Below, piece after piece: positions 41,921 to 51,436 of a DNA stretch of 64,000 nucleotides. The notes beneath the pieces were generated by a model. The model saw only the letters and a program-made list of their open reading frames with translations. It had not been told where the DNA came from and made no database searches. The position numbers and the translations under genes were made by a program. Location of the stretch: assembly GCA_019918135.1 (NCBI GenBank), contig WBZZ01000391.1:332501-396500 (forward strand), read 5' to 3'. This stretch comes from Paulinella micropora (Eukaryota; Cercozoa; Imbricatea; Euglyphida; Paulinellidae). Every line of letters begins with the position of its first letter. The first letter of the stretch is position 1.

Positions 41921-42430
41921 AATGCGATAAAATGTTATCTTTTTATGTGGAGCAATCAAAATATAAAAATTCTTCTTACTATTAATTTTATTCAAGATTT
42001 TGAGGGGGTATCTTTTTTTAGGGCGGAAAATGAACGAATTAAGGGTTAAATATGCTTAGTATTTATTTAGGGGTATGTAGTCTTTTTTCTTATAAGAAGT
42101 AGAAAAAGATACCCCTTTTTAATGTAAGAAGAAAAAGGGGGAAATAATGCTTAGTGTGAATAAGGGGAAATAAAAGAGGGTCGGGGAAAAAGGGCTTAGT
42201 GTAAATAAGGGAAAACAACGGGGGCAGAATATTTAACCCCCTGCCTCCCACTTATACCCAATAATAGCCCCGCTTAATTTTACTCACTCCTTACCCCCTC
42301 TTAACTCCTTGCTTAACTCCTTACTCCTTGCTTAACTCCTTGCTTACTCACTCCTTACTTCTTGCTTACTCACTCCTTACTTCATTCATTGATAAAAAAG
42401 GCCCCGTTTTTTGCTCCTTTTGAATGAGAC

Positions 42431-42438
42431 TATAAAAG
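42431..42438 (+). promoter_or_regulatory. TATAAAAG box, first copy
   Basis: A consensus TATA box 50 bases upstream of the ATG at 42488, inside a conserved block of about 55 bases that is repeated 500 bases downstream. Confidence 0.55.
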
Positions 42439-42487
42439 AAAAATAAGATTGAACAACTCCACTAAATAAAGCCCTTCATATACGGAC

Positions 42488-42685
42488 ATGCCAAAAGGAA
42501 AAATCGCTAAGCAACAGAGGAAATACCAGCGGGCTAATAGGAGTTTTTCCTCAGCAGTATCCCGCGGACACGACAAAGAACAACAAGCAACTCACCATAA
42601 GCAAAAAGTTAATTCTTTATTTAGTAAGCAGAAAATAAGCGAAGCTTTGGTAAGTGATATGGTTTATAAATCAAAGACGACTTAA
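42488..42685 (+). CDS. 65-residue basic protein in the C-B spacer
   Basis: Starts MPKGKIAKQQRKYQRANRSF; Lys/Gln/Ser-rich, no cysteine, no membrane segment. It has its own TATA box. No family recognised. Confidence 0.5.
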   Translation: MPKGKIAKQQRKYQRANRSFSSAVSRGHDKEQQATHHKQKVNSLFSKQKISEALVSDMVYKSKTT

Positions 42686-42737
42686 TTTTTTATTTGCTTC
42701 ATTCTTTTAAAATCAGTTTCATTTATCATATAACAAT

Positions 42738-42845
42738 ATGCCGAAGCCGAAATTGACCGCCGAAGAAATGCTTATAGCTATCAATTCATACACCAACCCC
42801 CACTTAACGAGGCACATTAAACAACACTTAGCAAACCAACACTAA
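42738..42845 (+). CDS. 35-residue frame in the C-B spacer
   Basis: Starts MPKPKLTAEEML, resembling the MPKGK start of the gene before it, and its ATG follows CATATAACAATATG. Too short to be sure. It might be a shortened paralogue. Confidence 0.35.
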   Translation: MPKPKLTAEEMLIAINSYTNPHLTRHIKQHLANQH

Positions 42846-42926
42846 CTAGCCCGCTTAATTCTTGCTTACTTCTTGCTTTATTCATTGGTAAAAAAAGCCC
42901 CATTTTTTGCCCCTTTTGAATGAGAC

Positions 42927-42934
42927 TATAAAAG
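42927..42934 (+). promoter_or_regulatory. TATAAAAG box, second copy
   Basis: Second copy of the conserved TATA block. The gene it would drive is not seen; element B begins 75 bases downstream. Confidence 0.5.
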
Positions 42935-43003
42935 AAAAGTAATCCCGCTTAACTCCTTGCTTCATTTGCTTGCTTAACTCCTTGCTTAACTCTCGCTTAA
43001 CAA

Positions 43004-43009
43004 ACCGAC
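43004..43009. repeat. Left target-site duplication of element B (ACCGAC)
   Basis: The six bases before the left terminal repeat equal the six after the right one (63978-63983). Polinton/Maverick integrases make 6-bp duplications. Confidence 0.8.
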
Positions 43010-43160
43010 AGTAGTATAGGGTGCCACTTCGGCACACTTTTTCAGTGCAGTTTCATCACAGAAACCACACTAAGAGCCGTTATTCAGTTTTTCGTCTATC
43101 TGTTTATAACAAATACAGAAAGACAAAAGAAAGAAAAACGGCTACCTGTAAATAATTATT
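43010..43160. repeat. Left terminal inverted repeat of element B
   Basis: Matches 63836-63977 in reverse complement with few differences. It includes an internal stem, GTGCCACTTCGGCAC, and a second possible stem from CAGTTTCATCACAGAAACC. Confidence 0.9.
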
Positions 43161-43346
43161 ATTAAATTACCTTTTTTGAAGTCTTCTCCAGTATTCTTGC
43201 CAACCACCTACCACACACAAGTGTGGTATAAGTAAATATCTTTGAATAAAAGTGGGCTTTAGCCCCTTCAATTTTTTGACAAAATTTTTCGTCGCACTAG
43301 TTTATACTCCTATGCGGTAAAGGAGTTAGTAGTAAAAACTACTATT

Positions 43347-43811
43347 TCAATTAATTCTACGTCTTTTATATTGTTCAAATTCTTCAATTACCTTATATGT
43401 TGTTTTTCCTCCTTCAATCATCTTTCTTGCTCTAATCTCATCATCAACACCCATTGGTTGATTTTCCGCACTTAACCAATTCTCAAATAATCGCAATTGT
43501 TTTTTCTTTTGTTCTTCTTCTCTCTTTTTTTCTCTTTTCATTTGTTCAATTTTCTCCTTTCTTTCTCTTTCTCCTATTCGTTTTGTCAGTATTTCGTCAA
43601 TTGCGTTTGCTTTATTTGCGCAGTCTATTTTTTGTTTTTCCAATTCAATTCTTTCTTTTTCATTCTCGTCAAGTCTGCTTTGAATTATTTCATCTCTTGT
43701 TTCATTTCTTATTTTAAGTCTATTTATTTCAAAGTAAGGTTTATCTTTTAATTTGTCAAACCATTGGTTTGTTTCTTCTCTTTCCGCATATTCTTCATCA
43801 CTATCACTCAT
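43347..43811 (-). CDS. Charged coiled-coil terminal protein, element B
   Basis: 154 residues, acidic start (MSDSDEEYAEREE) and a long Glu/Lys/Arg coiled coil. It holds the same outward-reading terminal position as the 181-residue gene of element A. Function unknown. Confidence 0.65.
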   Translation of the reverse strand: MSDSDEEYAEREETNQWFDKLKDKPYFEINRLKIRNETRDEIIQSRLDENEKERIELEKQKIDCANKANAIDEILTKRIGERERKEKIEQMKREKKREEEQKKKQLRLFENWLSAENQPMGVDDEIRARKMIEGGKTTYKVIEEFEQYKRRRIN

Positions 43812-44130
43812 GATTAGTATAAGATAGATTAGGAAACACCAAAAGTTGTCCAGTGTCAGAGTTGGCGTGAGCAGAAAAAATACCGCACCAAGTGGGCAAA
43901 GTTGGTGTTATCTCGTGTGCGGTGTAAAAAAATTTTTCGCTTTTCCTTTTTTATCTGCAATTCAAATTGTCAGCAGAAATCCAGTAATTCTATCAGTCAA
44001 AAATTGGAGCCAATTGTGTAGAAGAGTTTTTTTACCTTGTGCTTTTTTTGTCAGTCGGCAACTTTTTCAGAACTCCCAAAGTGGCCAAGAAAAAGAAGTC
44101 CAAACCCTTGCTGTTTTTGTGTGTTGCAGG
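43812..44130 (+). promoter_or_regulatory. Divergent promoter and leader, element B
   Basis: The gap ends with a pyrimidine-rich tract and TTGCAG just before ATG 44131, as in element A, so the leader may be spliced. I cannot place the donor with confidence. No TATATAA box of the late-gene type is next to the start codon. Confidence 0.4.
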
Positions 44131-44704
44131 ATGTCGGACAACGAGCCTGAAGACGAGCAACCAGATGAGCCTGAAGATAAGGTAATTCGTTTCTATCAAC
44201 TAATTTCATTTATGTTTATATGCAGCAGGCAGAGGAAAAAAAAGTCCCAGACCCCGCAGTTGAGGTAATCATTTCTTCTGTTGTTTGTTTCTTTTTGTTA
44301 TCTTGTTCGATTAGGAAGTAATTGAAGGGGTAAATAATGTAGCAATTCAGCCCCCTGATTGGAATGTACCAAGGGGTGGTCGTAAAAAAGGGGCCAAGAA
44401 AGGCGGGCGTCCTGTCGGCAGTCGTAATGTAGTCATCAGAATTAGCGAAGTCCATGTTGTAATCAACAGGGAGGCGGGTGTGGCGAATTGGTCAGACACT
44501 GCAAGGCCGAATTCTATTCCTGTAATTGTGTGGGGTTATCGAACTCCACCTACGGAAATTTCTAACCATGTAATTGTTTTGGTCGGCAATAATGGTGAGC
44601 CAGATTCATTCATTATGGTAAGGTCGTGGCCTAACGTGGCCGAAATTGTATCGCATTTCGGCAGGGCTGTTCGAACTACATACAGTGCTACTCAGGTTGT
44701 TTAA
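44131..44704 (+). CDS. Spliced terminal gene of element B, AT-hook-like
   Basis: An ATG at 44131 starts MSDNEPEDEQ. Two short introns with GT-AG ends, CTAAT-like branch sites and pyrimidine runs are visible: 44182-44225 and 44265-44314. All three exons are in phase 0 and stay open to the stop at 44704. The last exon has a basic GGRKKGAKKGGRPVGS segment like an extended AT-hook, then a beta-rich body. Only this terminal gene and its counterpart in element A show intron signals. It may be an early, nuclear-expressed regulator; that is inference. Confidence 0.65.
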
Positions 44705-44757
44705 TTAAATCAGTAATCCAAATATGTTACCTTTAGTTAATGTATCTTTTGTTTTCA

Positions 44758-45756
44758 TTAAAGGTCCAACTTTTCAACTTTCTTTTTAATTCTTGCACTG
44801 CTTCTTATGTTTTCCGGTTTTACATCCAACGATTTTAATAAATTAATATTTTTTTTCTCTTTAGTAATTTGTTTTACTTTATCCGATAATTGCTCTTTCG
44901 GTCCTTCTTCTTCATGGTGCTCTTCAAAATTAGTCTTTAATAATTCTGACGGTCGGACTAAGTCCTCTTCACTGAGTATAACTTTGAAGCCTTTCCGGCC
45001 CTTAACCTTGAATATAGTTTTACTGAATTGCTTGTCCCCTTTAGAAAAAATAGTTCTTTCTAATTCCTTTCTTACTCTTGTACCCTTAGGGAATTCATTA
45101 ATTAAAGGATTTCGGTATATTTCCTGAGTGTTCTTTTCGGTTCCTTCAAAAACATCAATCGGAACTGCTTTAATTGTTGTATGATATGTTTTATTATAAG
45201 CATAAACAACCTCATGAATAATAGGAACCCATTGAAAATTTTCATTAAATTCCCATATTAAGTTTAATTCATTTCGTATTGTTCTAATAAACCTATCAAT
45301 TATACCCATTGTTCTGTGATCGCCTACTTGGACAGTTCTATGTTCAATATTATTTTGTCTGAAATATTCACTGACTTGTCCCTTAAACTCACCTCCATTA
45401 TCTGAAGTAATTCTTTCAGAAATTTTTTTAGTAAATATTTTTTTTAACCCTTCTAAGACATAACCAGTTGTTTTATTTTTAATTGGTTCAATCCACCCAC
45501 GACGGCTATAGACATCTATAGCAACTAATCCAAAATTATAGTTAGCATTACCTTTCTTTGTCGCAACCTTTGACATATCCATTAAATCAATAAATACTTG
45601 ACTTAGTGGTTTTGCTTCTGGTGATGTTATTGTGTTCCATATCTTAGCGGGCTTTGATTGAAAATGTATCTCTGCCACTTCTTCAAGTTTTTCTTTTCTC
45701 TCAGTCTGCTCAGGAGTTTCTTGTTGTTGTTGCTGATTTGTGTGCTTATTATCCAT
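44758..45756 (-). CDS. Polinton-type rve (DDE) integrase
   Basis: 332 residues. The rve fold is clear: first Asp in VFIDLMDM (about residue 55), second in ITSDNGGEF (about 120), Glu in DRFIRTIRNEL (about 160). A basic C-terminal part with a chromodomain-like or SH3-like stretch follows (FKVKGRKGFKVILSEEDLVRP). Length is near the usual for Polinton integrases, though no N-terminal zinc motif is visible. It joins the element ends to target DNA, leaving 6-bp duplications. Looks whole. Confidence 0.9.
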   Translation of the reverse strand: MDNKHTNQQQQQETPEQTERKEKLEEVAEIHFQSKPAKIWNTITSPEAKPLSQVFIDLMDMSKVATKKGNANYNFGLVAIDVYSRRGWIEPIKNKTTGYVLEGLKKIFTKKISERITSDNGGEFKGQVSEYFRQNNIEHRTVQVGDHRTMGIIDRFIRTIRNELNLIWEFNENFQWVPIIHEVVYAYNKTYHTTIKAVPIDVFEGTEKNTQEIYRNPLINEFPKGTRVRKELERTIFSKGDKQFSKTIFKVKGRKGFKVILSEEDLVRPSELLKTNFEEHHEEEGPKEQLSDKVKQITKEKKNINLLKSLDVKPENIRSSARIKKKVEKLDL

Positions 45757-45765
45757 GATATATTA

Positions 45766-46287
45766 TTAAAATTTTAAGAAACATTTTTCAATATCATTAT
45801 TTTTTTCTTTCTTAGCACCACCAGAAGATTGATTATACACTTTTACACTTACACTGCTTGACTTTTTACCCTTACTTTTCTTTACTGGTATTTCCTCCTC
45901 ACTTTCTTTACTTTCGCTTTCGTTATCATTAGGTTCAGGCTCAGGCACAGGCTTTTTGCTTACCTTCTTCTTTGCTTCCGCTTTCTTTCTTCTTATTTTC
46001 ATCTTAGCCATCTTTTCAGCAATGATATCTGTAAAATCACATTCTTCATCACTCTCACTGCTTTCTTCTGGCGTATCATCTTGGTCTTTTCCATTAATGA
46101 TATCATTAGCAACACCAATTTCCGCCATGCGGTTTATCTTTTCCTCCATCTCTTCATCATCGCCCACATAAGCCTTTCTACACTTCGCTAATTTCTCTTT
46201 CGCTATTTCAATCTTTTGTTGCTTTTTGCTCTTAATACTTTCCACTGCTTTACCCCAGTTCTTACGACTTGCTTCGGGAGACGGCAT
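45766..46287 (-). CDS. Highly charged protein upstream of the integrase
   Basis: 173 residues, Lys/Glu/Ser-rich, with acidic runs (EESSESDEECDF) and basic runs (KIRRKKAEAKKK). Likely disordered. It ends nine bases before the integrase start on the same strand, so the two may be co-transcribed. Unknown function. Confidence 0.55.
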   Translation of the reverse strand: MPSPEASRKNWGKAVESIKSKKQQKIEIAKEKLAKCRKAYVGDDEEMEEKINRMAEIGVANDIINGKDQDDTPEESSESDEECDFTDIIAEKMAKMKIRRKKAEAKKKVSKKPVPEPEPNDNESESKESEEEIPVKKSKGKKSSSVSVKVYNQSSGGAKKEKNNDIEKCFLKF

Positions 46288-46369
46288 TTATACTAAGATT
46301 AATATATTTTAGTATTTTTAAAATTAAATATTTAATTGATATTTTATTCTGACTTCGTCATCATAAAAC

Positions 46370-46459
46370 ATCGTCTCCGATTAATTTTTCTTTAAATTTT
46401 TTCCGATGTTTTAGAATAAGCGAGAGTGCGACAGCACGAAGCGCAATTCTAAAATATCT
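46370..46459 (+). promoter_or_regulatory. Intergenic stem-loop repeat ahead of the fibre gene
   Basis: Contains CGATTAATTTTTC and the 44-base block from TTTAGAATAAGCG to GCAATTCTAAA (46409-46453), which folds as TTTAGAAT/ATTCTAAA and recurs at 54533-54576. Probably a regulatory element of structural genes. Confidence 0.6.
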
Positions 46460-49400
46460 ATGTCGCAATATAAATCATTACTCGGCTTGTCAGAAATCGC
46501 AACAGACAGCCTATCAATAGCCAACCTTGACCTTACCAACACAAACATAGTCGGTCTGAATACAGACAGAGTGCCAGAAGATGAAAACCCTTTGAACCTC
46601 TACTATACGGATTTACGATTTGACACAAGATTATCTACCAAATCAACTACAGACATAAAAGAAGGAAAAAATCTATATTATACAGAACAACGAGTAAGGG
46701 ATAATGACGAAGTCAAAGCCTCAACTCAACACCGCTCTAATACATCCAATCCGCACCAAACAAGTTTATATAATTTGATAGACACAAACATATCCGCTCC
46801 AACGGTCGGGCAATACTTAACATATAATGATGTAGATGGTAAATGGAGAAATACAACAATCGGCTCAATTGATACACTCACAGATGTAGTCATTACAGCA
46901 CCAGTGGCGATGAATAGTTATCTAACATATAACTCAATAAACTGGGTCAATAAAACATTCCCGATAAATGTTGATGAATTCGGCAACATTAGTATGGGTG
47001 GTAATTTGAATATAACGGGAGTTAATTTACTAAATACCAAAGATGTTGATACTTGGATATCAGAGCACGAAGACAATAATGATAAAGTGTCAGCGGATGG
47101 TTCAATTGATACACACAGCGACTGTACAATAACAACACCTACCAATAACCAACTGCTCATTTATAGCACAGGACAATGGAGAAACACAAACTCTCCTTTC
47201 GTAAGATTAGATGGTCTTGCCATGATGATAGCGGATTTAAATATGGGAGGATTTAAGATAACAAATGTCGGTAATGTTGATGGTGTTGAAGTTTCGGCTC
47301 TTGACACCGCAGTCGTTAAACTAACAGGCGACCAAACCATAACAGGGAATAAAGCATTTACTACTTATGTGGCCGTAAAAGACTCAAATCCATTAAACAC
47401 AGGCAAATTATTCTTCAATTACAACAATAATATGGGCTCTATCTATTCGTCGGAGGCAGGTGGAGCAACGGGCTATCCATTAACTATTGTCGGCTCGTCC
47501 ATACTTTTTGCTCCAACAACAGGGGGTGGAATGACATTGACAAATAATGTTTTTAATTTTAACAGCACAACAGCAATCAGCGGACTGCCCGCGCCATTCT
47601 ATGACGGCGATGCTTCAACAAAAGCATATACCGACACCAAACTAGCAAAGGACGGAACAACGGCTATGACGGGTAGTTTAAATATGGGAGGATTTAACAT
47701 AACATATGTCGGTAATGTTGATGGTATTGATGTTTCTACTCTTGATACTTCAGTCGTTAAACTAACAGGAGACCAAACCATAGCAGGAACTAAGTCATTT
47801 AGTAATGAAATCAAAGCAAATGCGGGGATTACATACACTGGCATATTAACATCGGCAACAAATACAAGTGGAGCAAAAATAGGAATTCAGGGACAAACAG
47901 ATGGGACATCTAGCAGAGGTATATTTTTATATGATGTCACCAATACAAGTTGGGGTATTTATATGTCAACCCCGGGTTCAAGCAAAAGTTTATCAAATGG
48001 AACAGCAGTGGCGGGAAATGGTATTTCAGATTTTGTTATGAGGTTTAGATGTAATGGTAGTTCAACCAATGGTTATGTGTGGGAGAATTCATTGGAGCAA
48101 TTGTTAATGTCATTAAATGGTTCAACTGGGGCATTATGGACAAAAGGATTAATAACGGCTAGTGCGGGGGTATCAACAACCACATTAACGGCAAGTGGGG
48201 CGATAACAGCGAATGGCGGACTAAATATGGGAAACCAAAGCATAACAAATGTAAATCTCGTTGATGGTGTGGATGTTTCTGTCCTTGATACTTCGGCAGT
48301 TAAAACCTCAGGAAACCAAACCATAGCAGGAATTAAGACATTTAGCAGCGCCCTTGAAATAACTGGAAATTCAACTAATGCGACAACAAAAGGAAACATT
48401 CGTGGTTTTTAACTCCACAGCCAATATAGGATCTATCGGATGCCTTGATATGGGCACGGGCGTAAATTATAACTTTGAAATAAATGCGAAAAAGGTAAGT
48501 TTCGTTATTGATGGGGCGATTGTCGGTTGGGTAAATGCTTTGGGGCTAGATTGTAATAGTAGCAAAATAGTCAACCTTGGAACTCCGACATTATCAACAG
48601 ACGGAGCGACAAAAGGGTATGCGGACACATTGGACGGGCAAAATGTAAAACTAACAGGCGACCAAACCATAACAGGAATTAAAATATTTAATGGAAGTAG
48701 AAATGATGTAAGGGCACTAAATTTGTTAAGCCAAGCCGATTTTAATAATGTGGATATCATTAATGGTGGAAATATCACATATAATGGGGCGAGGATATTA
48801 AACCAAAATGGAGGAGATATATTCTTTTCACAGACATCAGGAGATATCAGTATTTCTTATTTACTCTAAATACCGCTACAAGTGGAACCGCAAATCAACG
48901 AGGTTATGTATTTACGAATGTAGCATCTGATGTAAAAGGGGCGGGACTTTATATTTCAAAACTTTTGGATAATAAAAGTGCTTCGTCTGACATTGTCCGT
49001 TTTAATAATGCTGGCGGTATGCGGTTTTATGGAGCCTTAGATATGAACTCAAACAACATAACAAATGGCGGAACAATAACGGGAACGACAATTACTTCAA
49101 CCGCGGGTATATCAACAACAACGGCAACAGCAAGTGGATTATTAACAGCAGATGGAGGATGTAAGTTATCTATTCAAAATAAAACTGACGGAGGAAATGG
49201 GCAGGGTATATTTATGTGGGATACTGATAATACAGAGTGGGGAATTTATCTGGCGACTGGAGGAGGTGTAAATAATACAAAAAGTTTAGCAGGTGGTCCA
49301 GCAGTTGTAGGAAATGATTTTACTTTTGGTTTTAGATTTAGGGCTTTTAATAGTTCAAGTTATGGTTTTGTATGGGAGAATTCTTCGGAACAATTGTTAA

Positions 49401-50455
49401 TGTCGTTAAATGGAGCAAACGGGACTTTATGGACAAAAGGATTAATTACGGCAAGTGCGGGTGTATCAACAACAACATTAACAACAAGCGATAAAATAAC
49501 AACAGCATCAGGTAAGCCAATAATTATTGGAAACACAACAAAATCAGCAAATGGAGCAACTGGAGGATTAGAATTATACGGAACGGCTTCAAATATCGGA
49601 GGAGCACACTTACAAGCAATAACAACGGCGGATGCTTATCCAACATTTCAATTATTGAACTGGGCACACGACAATGTCAATTTAAGTTTTGATGCTTATT
49701 TTGACGGCACGAACTGGAAATCATCTTCTGCGTCATCTAACTTTCTAATTCAAAAAGGTGTAAAACTCGCTTTTTATTATAATTCAGGAACGACGGTGGG
49801 AAACAATATATCTTACACTGAGGCGATGAACATTAATACGTCGGGAGAGGTAGTCATCCCAACAGCATCCAGCGGTAATTTATTAATACGAAAAAGACCC
49901 GCTTCTACCGTTGACGCACAACTATTTTTTAAATCGGGAGGATATACGAATTATGCATCAATAGTTTCTTCTACTGGTTTGCTTCATGCTTGGACTACTT
50001 CAAACTCTACTACTGGCGAGCCGTCTGGTGCTTATAATTATATTCCTTTGAATGGTGCTTGGACACCATCATCGGATAGACGGCTTAAATCAGATATTAA
50101 AACATTAGACTGCGGTGATTGTTGCGAGAAACTAATGAAAATAAATTGCTGTTCGTATTATTGGAAAGCAGACGAAAAGAAAGAAAAAAAGAACCACGGA
50201 TTTATCGCGGACGAAGTCAAAAAAGTATTTCCTGAATTTGTATCTGAAAGTGGAATGAAAGCAGAGGATGGAGAAGGCTACCTTGAAGGCGTAACATACA
50301 CTGACTTTATACCTGTATTGGTCAGCGGATTTCAACATATGGCGGAAAAAGTGATTAATTTAGAAAAACAAAATAAAATTTTACTTAATATAATACAAGA
50401 TTTAACCAGCCAACTAGCAGAAATACGAGCCGTTGTATATCCAACCAATGGCTAA
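46460..50455 (+). pseudogene. Fibre protein with S74-type intramolecular chaperone, element B, broken
   Basis: Beta-repeat shaft with the same units as in element A (VKLTGDQTI-G-K-F, SAGVSTTTL), ending in a chaperone domain: SDRRLKSDIKTL, a CGDCCEKLMKI Cys cluster, and HGFIADEVKKVFPEF. It is close to the element A protein in the chaperone domain and in blocks of the shaft, but the blocks are in different order and number. Its N-terminal 90 residues are specific to B and likely anchor the fibre to the capsid. About two breaks. Confidence 0.8.
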
Positions 50456-50801
50456 TAATACAACCAGACTTCACAGACCACCACTTATTATGGATATGGA
50501 TGGCGAACTAACTCCAGAATTAAAGTCTCATGTTCTTGAAGTAGAACTAAAGACTGAGGAAAAAAAAGTAGAGCACGAATTGGAAGATAACTGGAATTGT
50601 TGTTGTATAAAAAACAGACCAACCGACAGCCGACTTATTAAATACTTATTTCAAATGGGTATCATTATCTCCATTATAACCCTTTGTATCGTAAGGCTAT
50701 CTGAAAAGAACTTACCTTGTGAGGTCGCTAATACTTATGTCGGAATTTTGACTTTACTCATAGGAATTTGCCTTCCATCACCTTCTTCAAGTAAGAAGTG
50801 A
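50448..50801 (+). CDS. Two-helix membrane protein downstream of the fibre, element B
   Basis: 117 residues from ATG 50448, overlapping the fibre end by eight bases. Closely related to 16195-16551: shared TTRLHRPP, MDMDGELTPELKS and both hydrophobic segments. The hydrophilic middle varies between the two. Confidence 0.75.
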   Translation: MANNTTRLHRPPLIMDMDGELTPELKSHVLEVELKTEEKKVEHELEDNWNCCCIKNRPTDSRLIKYLFQMGIIISIITLCIVRLSEKNLPCEVANTYVGILTLLIGICLPSPSSSKK

Positions 50802-51041
50802 GCATTCATATGTATGTGTCATATACCATCTATTATCGCCCGCACACATTAAAGGTAAAGAGTCGTCAAAACTACGACACATATTATTTTCGTTATTTAT
50901 GAAAACACACTTAAACCCCGTATCTACCCCTTGCTTTATACAATAAGCACAACTCTCATTCTTTTTTTCGGTTATCCGTGAGTAAAAGTCGCAGGCCGTC
51001 CGTCCTAACACAGACCACATAAATAATAATATTAATAACAT
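50787..51041 (-). CDS. Secreted-type Cys-rich protein, element B
   Basis: 84 residues; signal-like start (MLLILLFMWSVL), conserved GRTACDFYSR, CAYCIKQG and SFDDSLPLMCAGD. Its 3' end overlaps the membrane-protein gene by 15 bases on the other strand. Related to 16824-17081. Confidence 0.7.
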   Translation of the reverse strand: MLLILLFMWSVLGRTACDFYSRITEKKNESCAYCIKQGVDTGFKCVFINNENNMCRSFDDSLPLMCAGDNRWYMTHTYECSLLT

Positions 51042-51065
51042 AATATATTACACAATATATAAACA

Positions 51066-51428
51066 ATGTCGGAGCACAAATACCAAAAGATTATTTTTCT
51101 AAGCAATGATTTTGCTGGAGGAAGCAAAACATTTAATAAAAATATCCAAATGTCATTCACACCCACCAAAATGAATGTAAAATTTATCCACTATATGAAC
51201 GACCAGACAGAGACAAAAACCAGAATTCTTTACATGGATAGAATTGGAATTATTGGAACATTTGCGGACAGCACTACAGCAAACATTTCAAATCTCGGTT
51301 ATAATTTGGGTGTCGTCGGATGGACGGACGGACAATATACATTTAAAATCCTTGAAACCGACAGCGGAAATATTGACACAGGAAATTTAGCGGGAAGAAT
51401 TGTTGTGTGTTTGGAATTTCTTGCTTAA
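51066..51428 (+). CDS. Small beta-rich virion-type protein, element B
   Basis: 120 residues, no Cys, alternating hydrophobic pattern typical of beta strands (NVKFIHYMND, AGRIVVCLEFLA). An AATATATAAAC box precedes the ATG. It could be a cement-like or spike protein; this is a guess from its neighbours. Confidence 0.5.
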   Translation: MSEHKYQKIIFLSNDFAGGSKTFNKNIQMSFTPTKMNVKFIHYMNDQTETKTRILYMDRIGIIGTFADSTTANISNLGYNLGVVGWTDGQYTFKILETDSGNIDTGNLAGRIVVCLEFLA

Positions 51429-51436
51429 TAATATAT

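Larger units (their letters stand above)
29856..42184. mobile_element. Element C: capsid-free replicon with 4.47-kb inverted arms
   Basis: Arms 29856-34325 and 37713-42184 are nearly identical inverted copies around a 3.4-kb unique centre. Each arm carries primase, SF2 helicase, two small ORFs and an AT-hook gene. I see no capsid, packaging ATPase, DNA polymerase, integrase or transposase. This fits a linear plasmid-like or satellite-type replicator better than a virus. No clear target duplication was found, and sequence like its outer end continues beyond 42184, so the right boundary may be later than the symmetry shows. I cannot assign it to a named family. Confidence 0.75.
37713..42184. 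repeat. Right inverted arm of element C
   Basis: Partner of 29856-34325, opposite orientation. Confidence 0.95.
42185..43009. other. Spacer between elements C and B with duplicated small transcription units
   Basis: The first 40 bases (GGGCTTAGTGTAAATAAGGG) repeat wording found in the outermost 70 bases of element C. Then come runs of CTTGCTTAACTCC and CTTGCTTACTCACTCC. The block CATTGATAAAAAAGGCCCC through TGAATGAGACTATAAAAG occurs at 42384-42438 and again, slightly changed, at 42883-42934. Two very small genes lie inside. It may be an outer part of element C or a remnant of another element; it does not look like the host DNA left of element A. Confidence 0.6.

Noticed and set aside
29856-42184. 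Naming element C a transpoviron
   Set aside because: Transpovirons known to me are about 7 kb with repeats of about 0.5 kb and a different helicase; the likeness is only in lifestyle.
29856-42184. Element C arms as a pure assembly artefact
   Set aside because: The arms differ at a few bases and in small indels, and they join to different unique sequence at each edge, which argues for two real copies; long reads would settle it.
29853-42188. GAA on both sides of element C as a target duplication
   Set aside because: Three bases are too few, and sequence like the outer end of C continues past the right edge.
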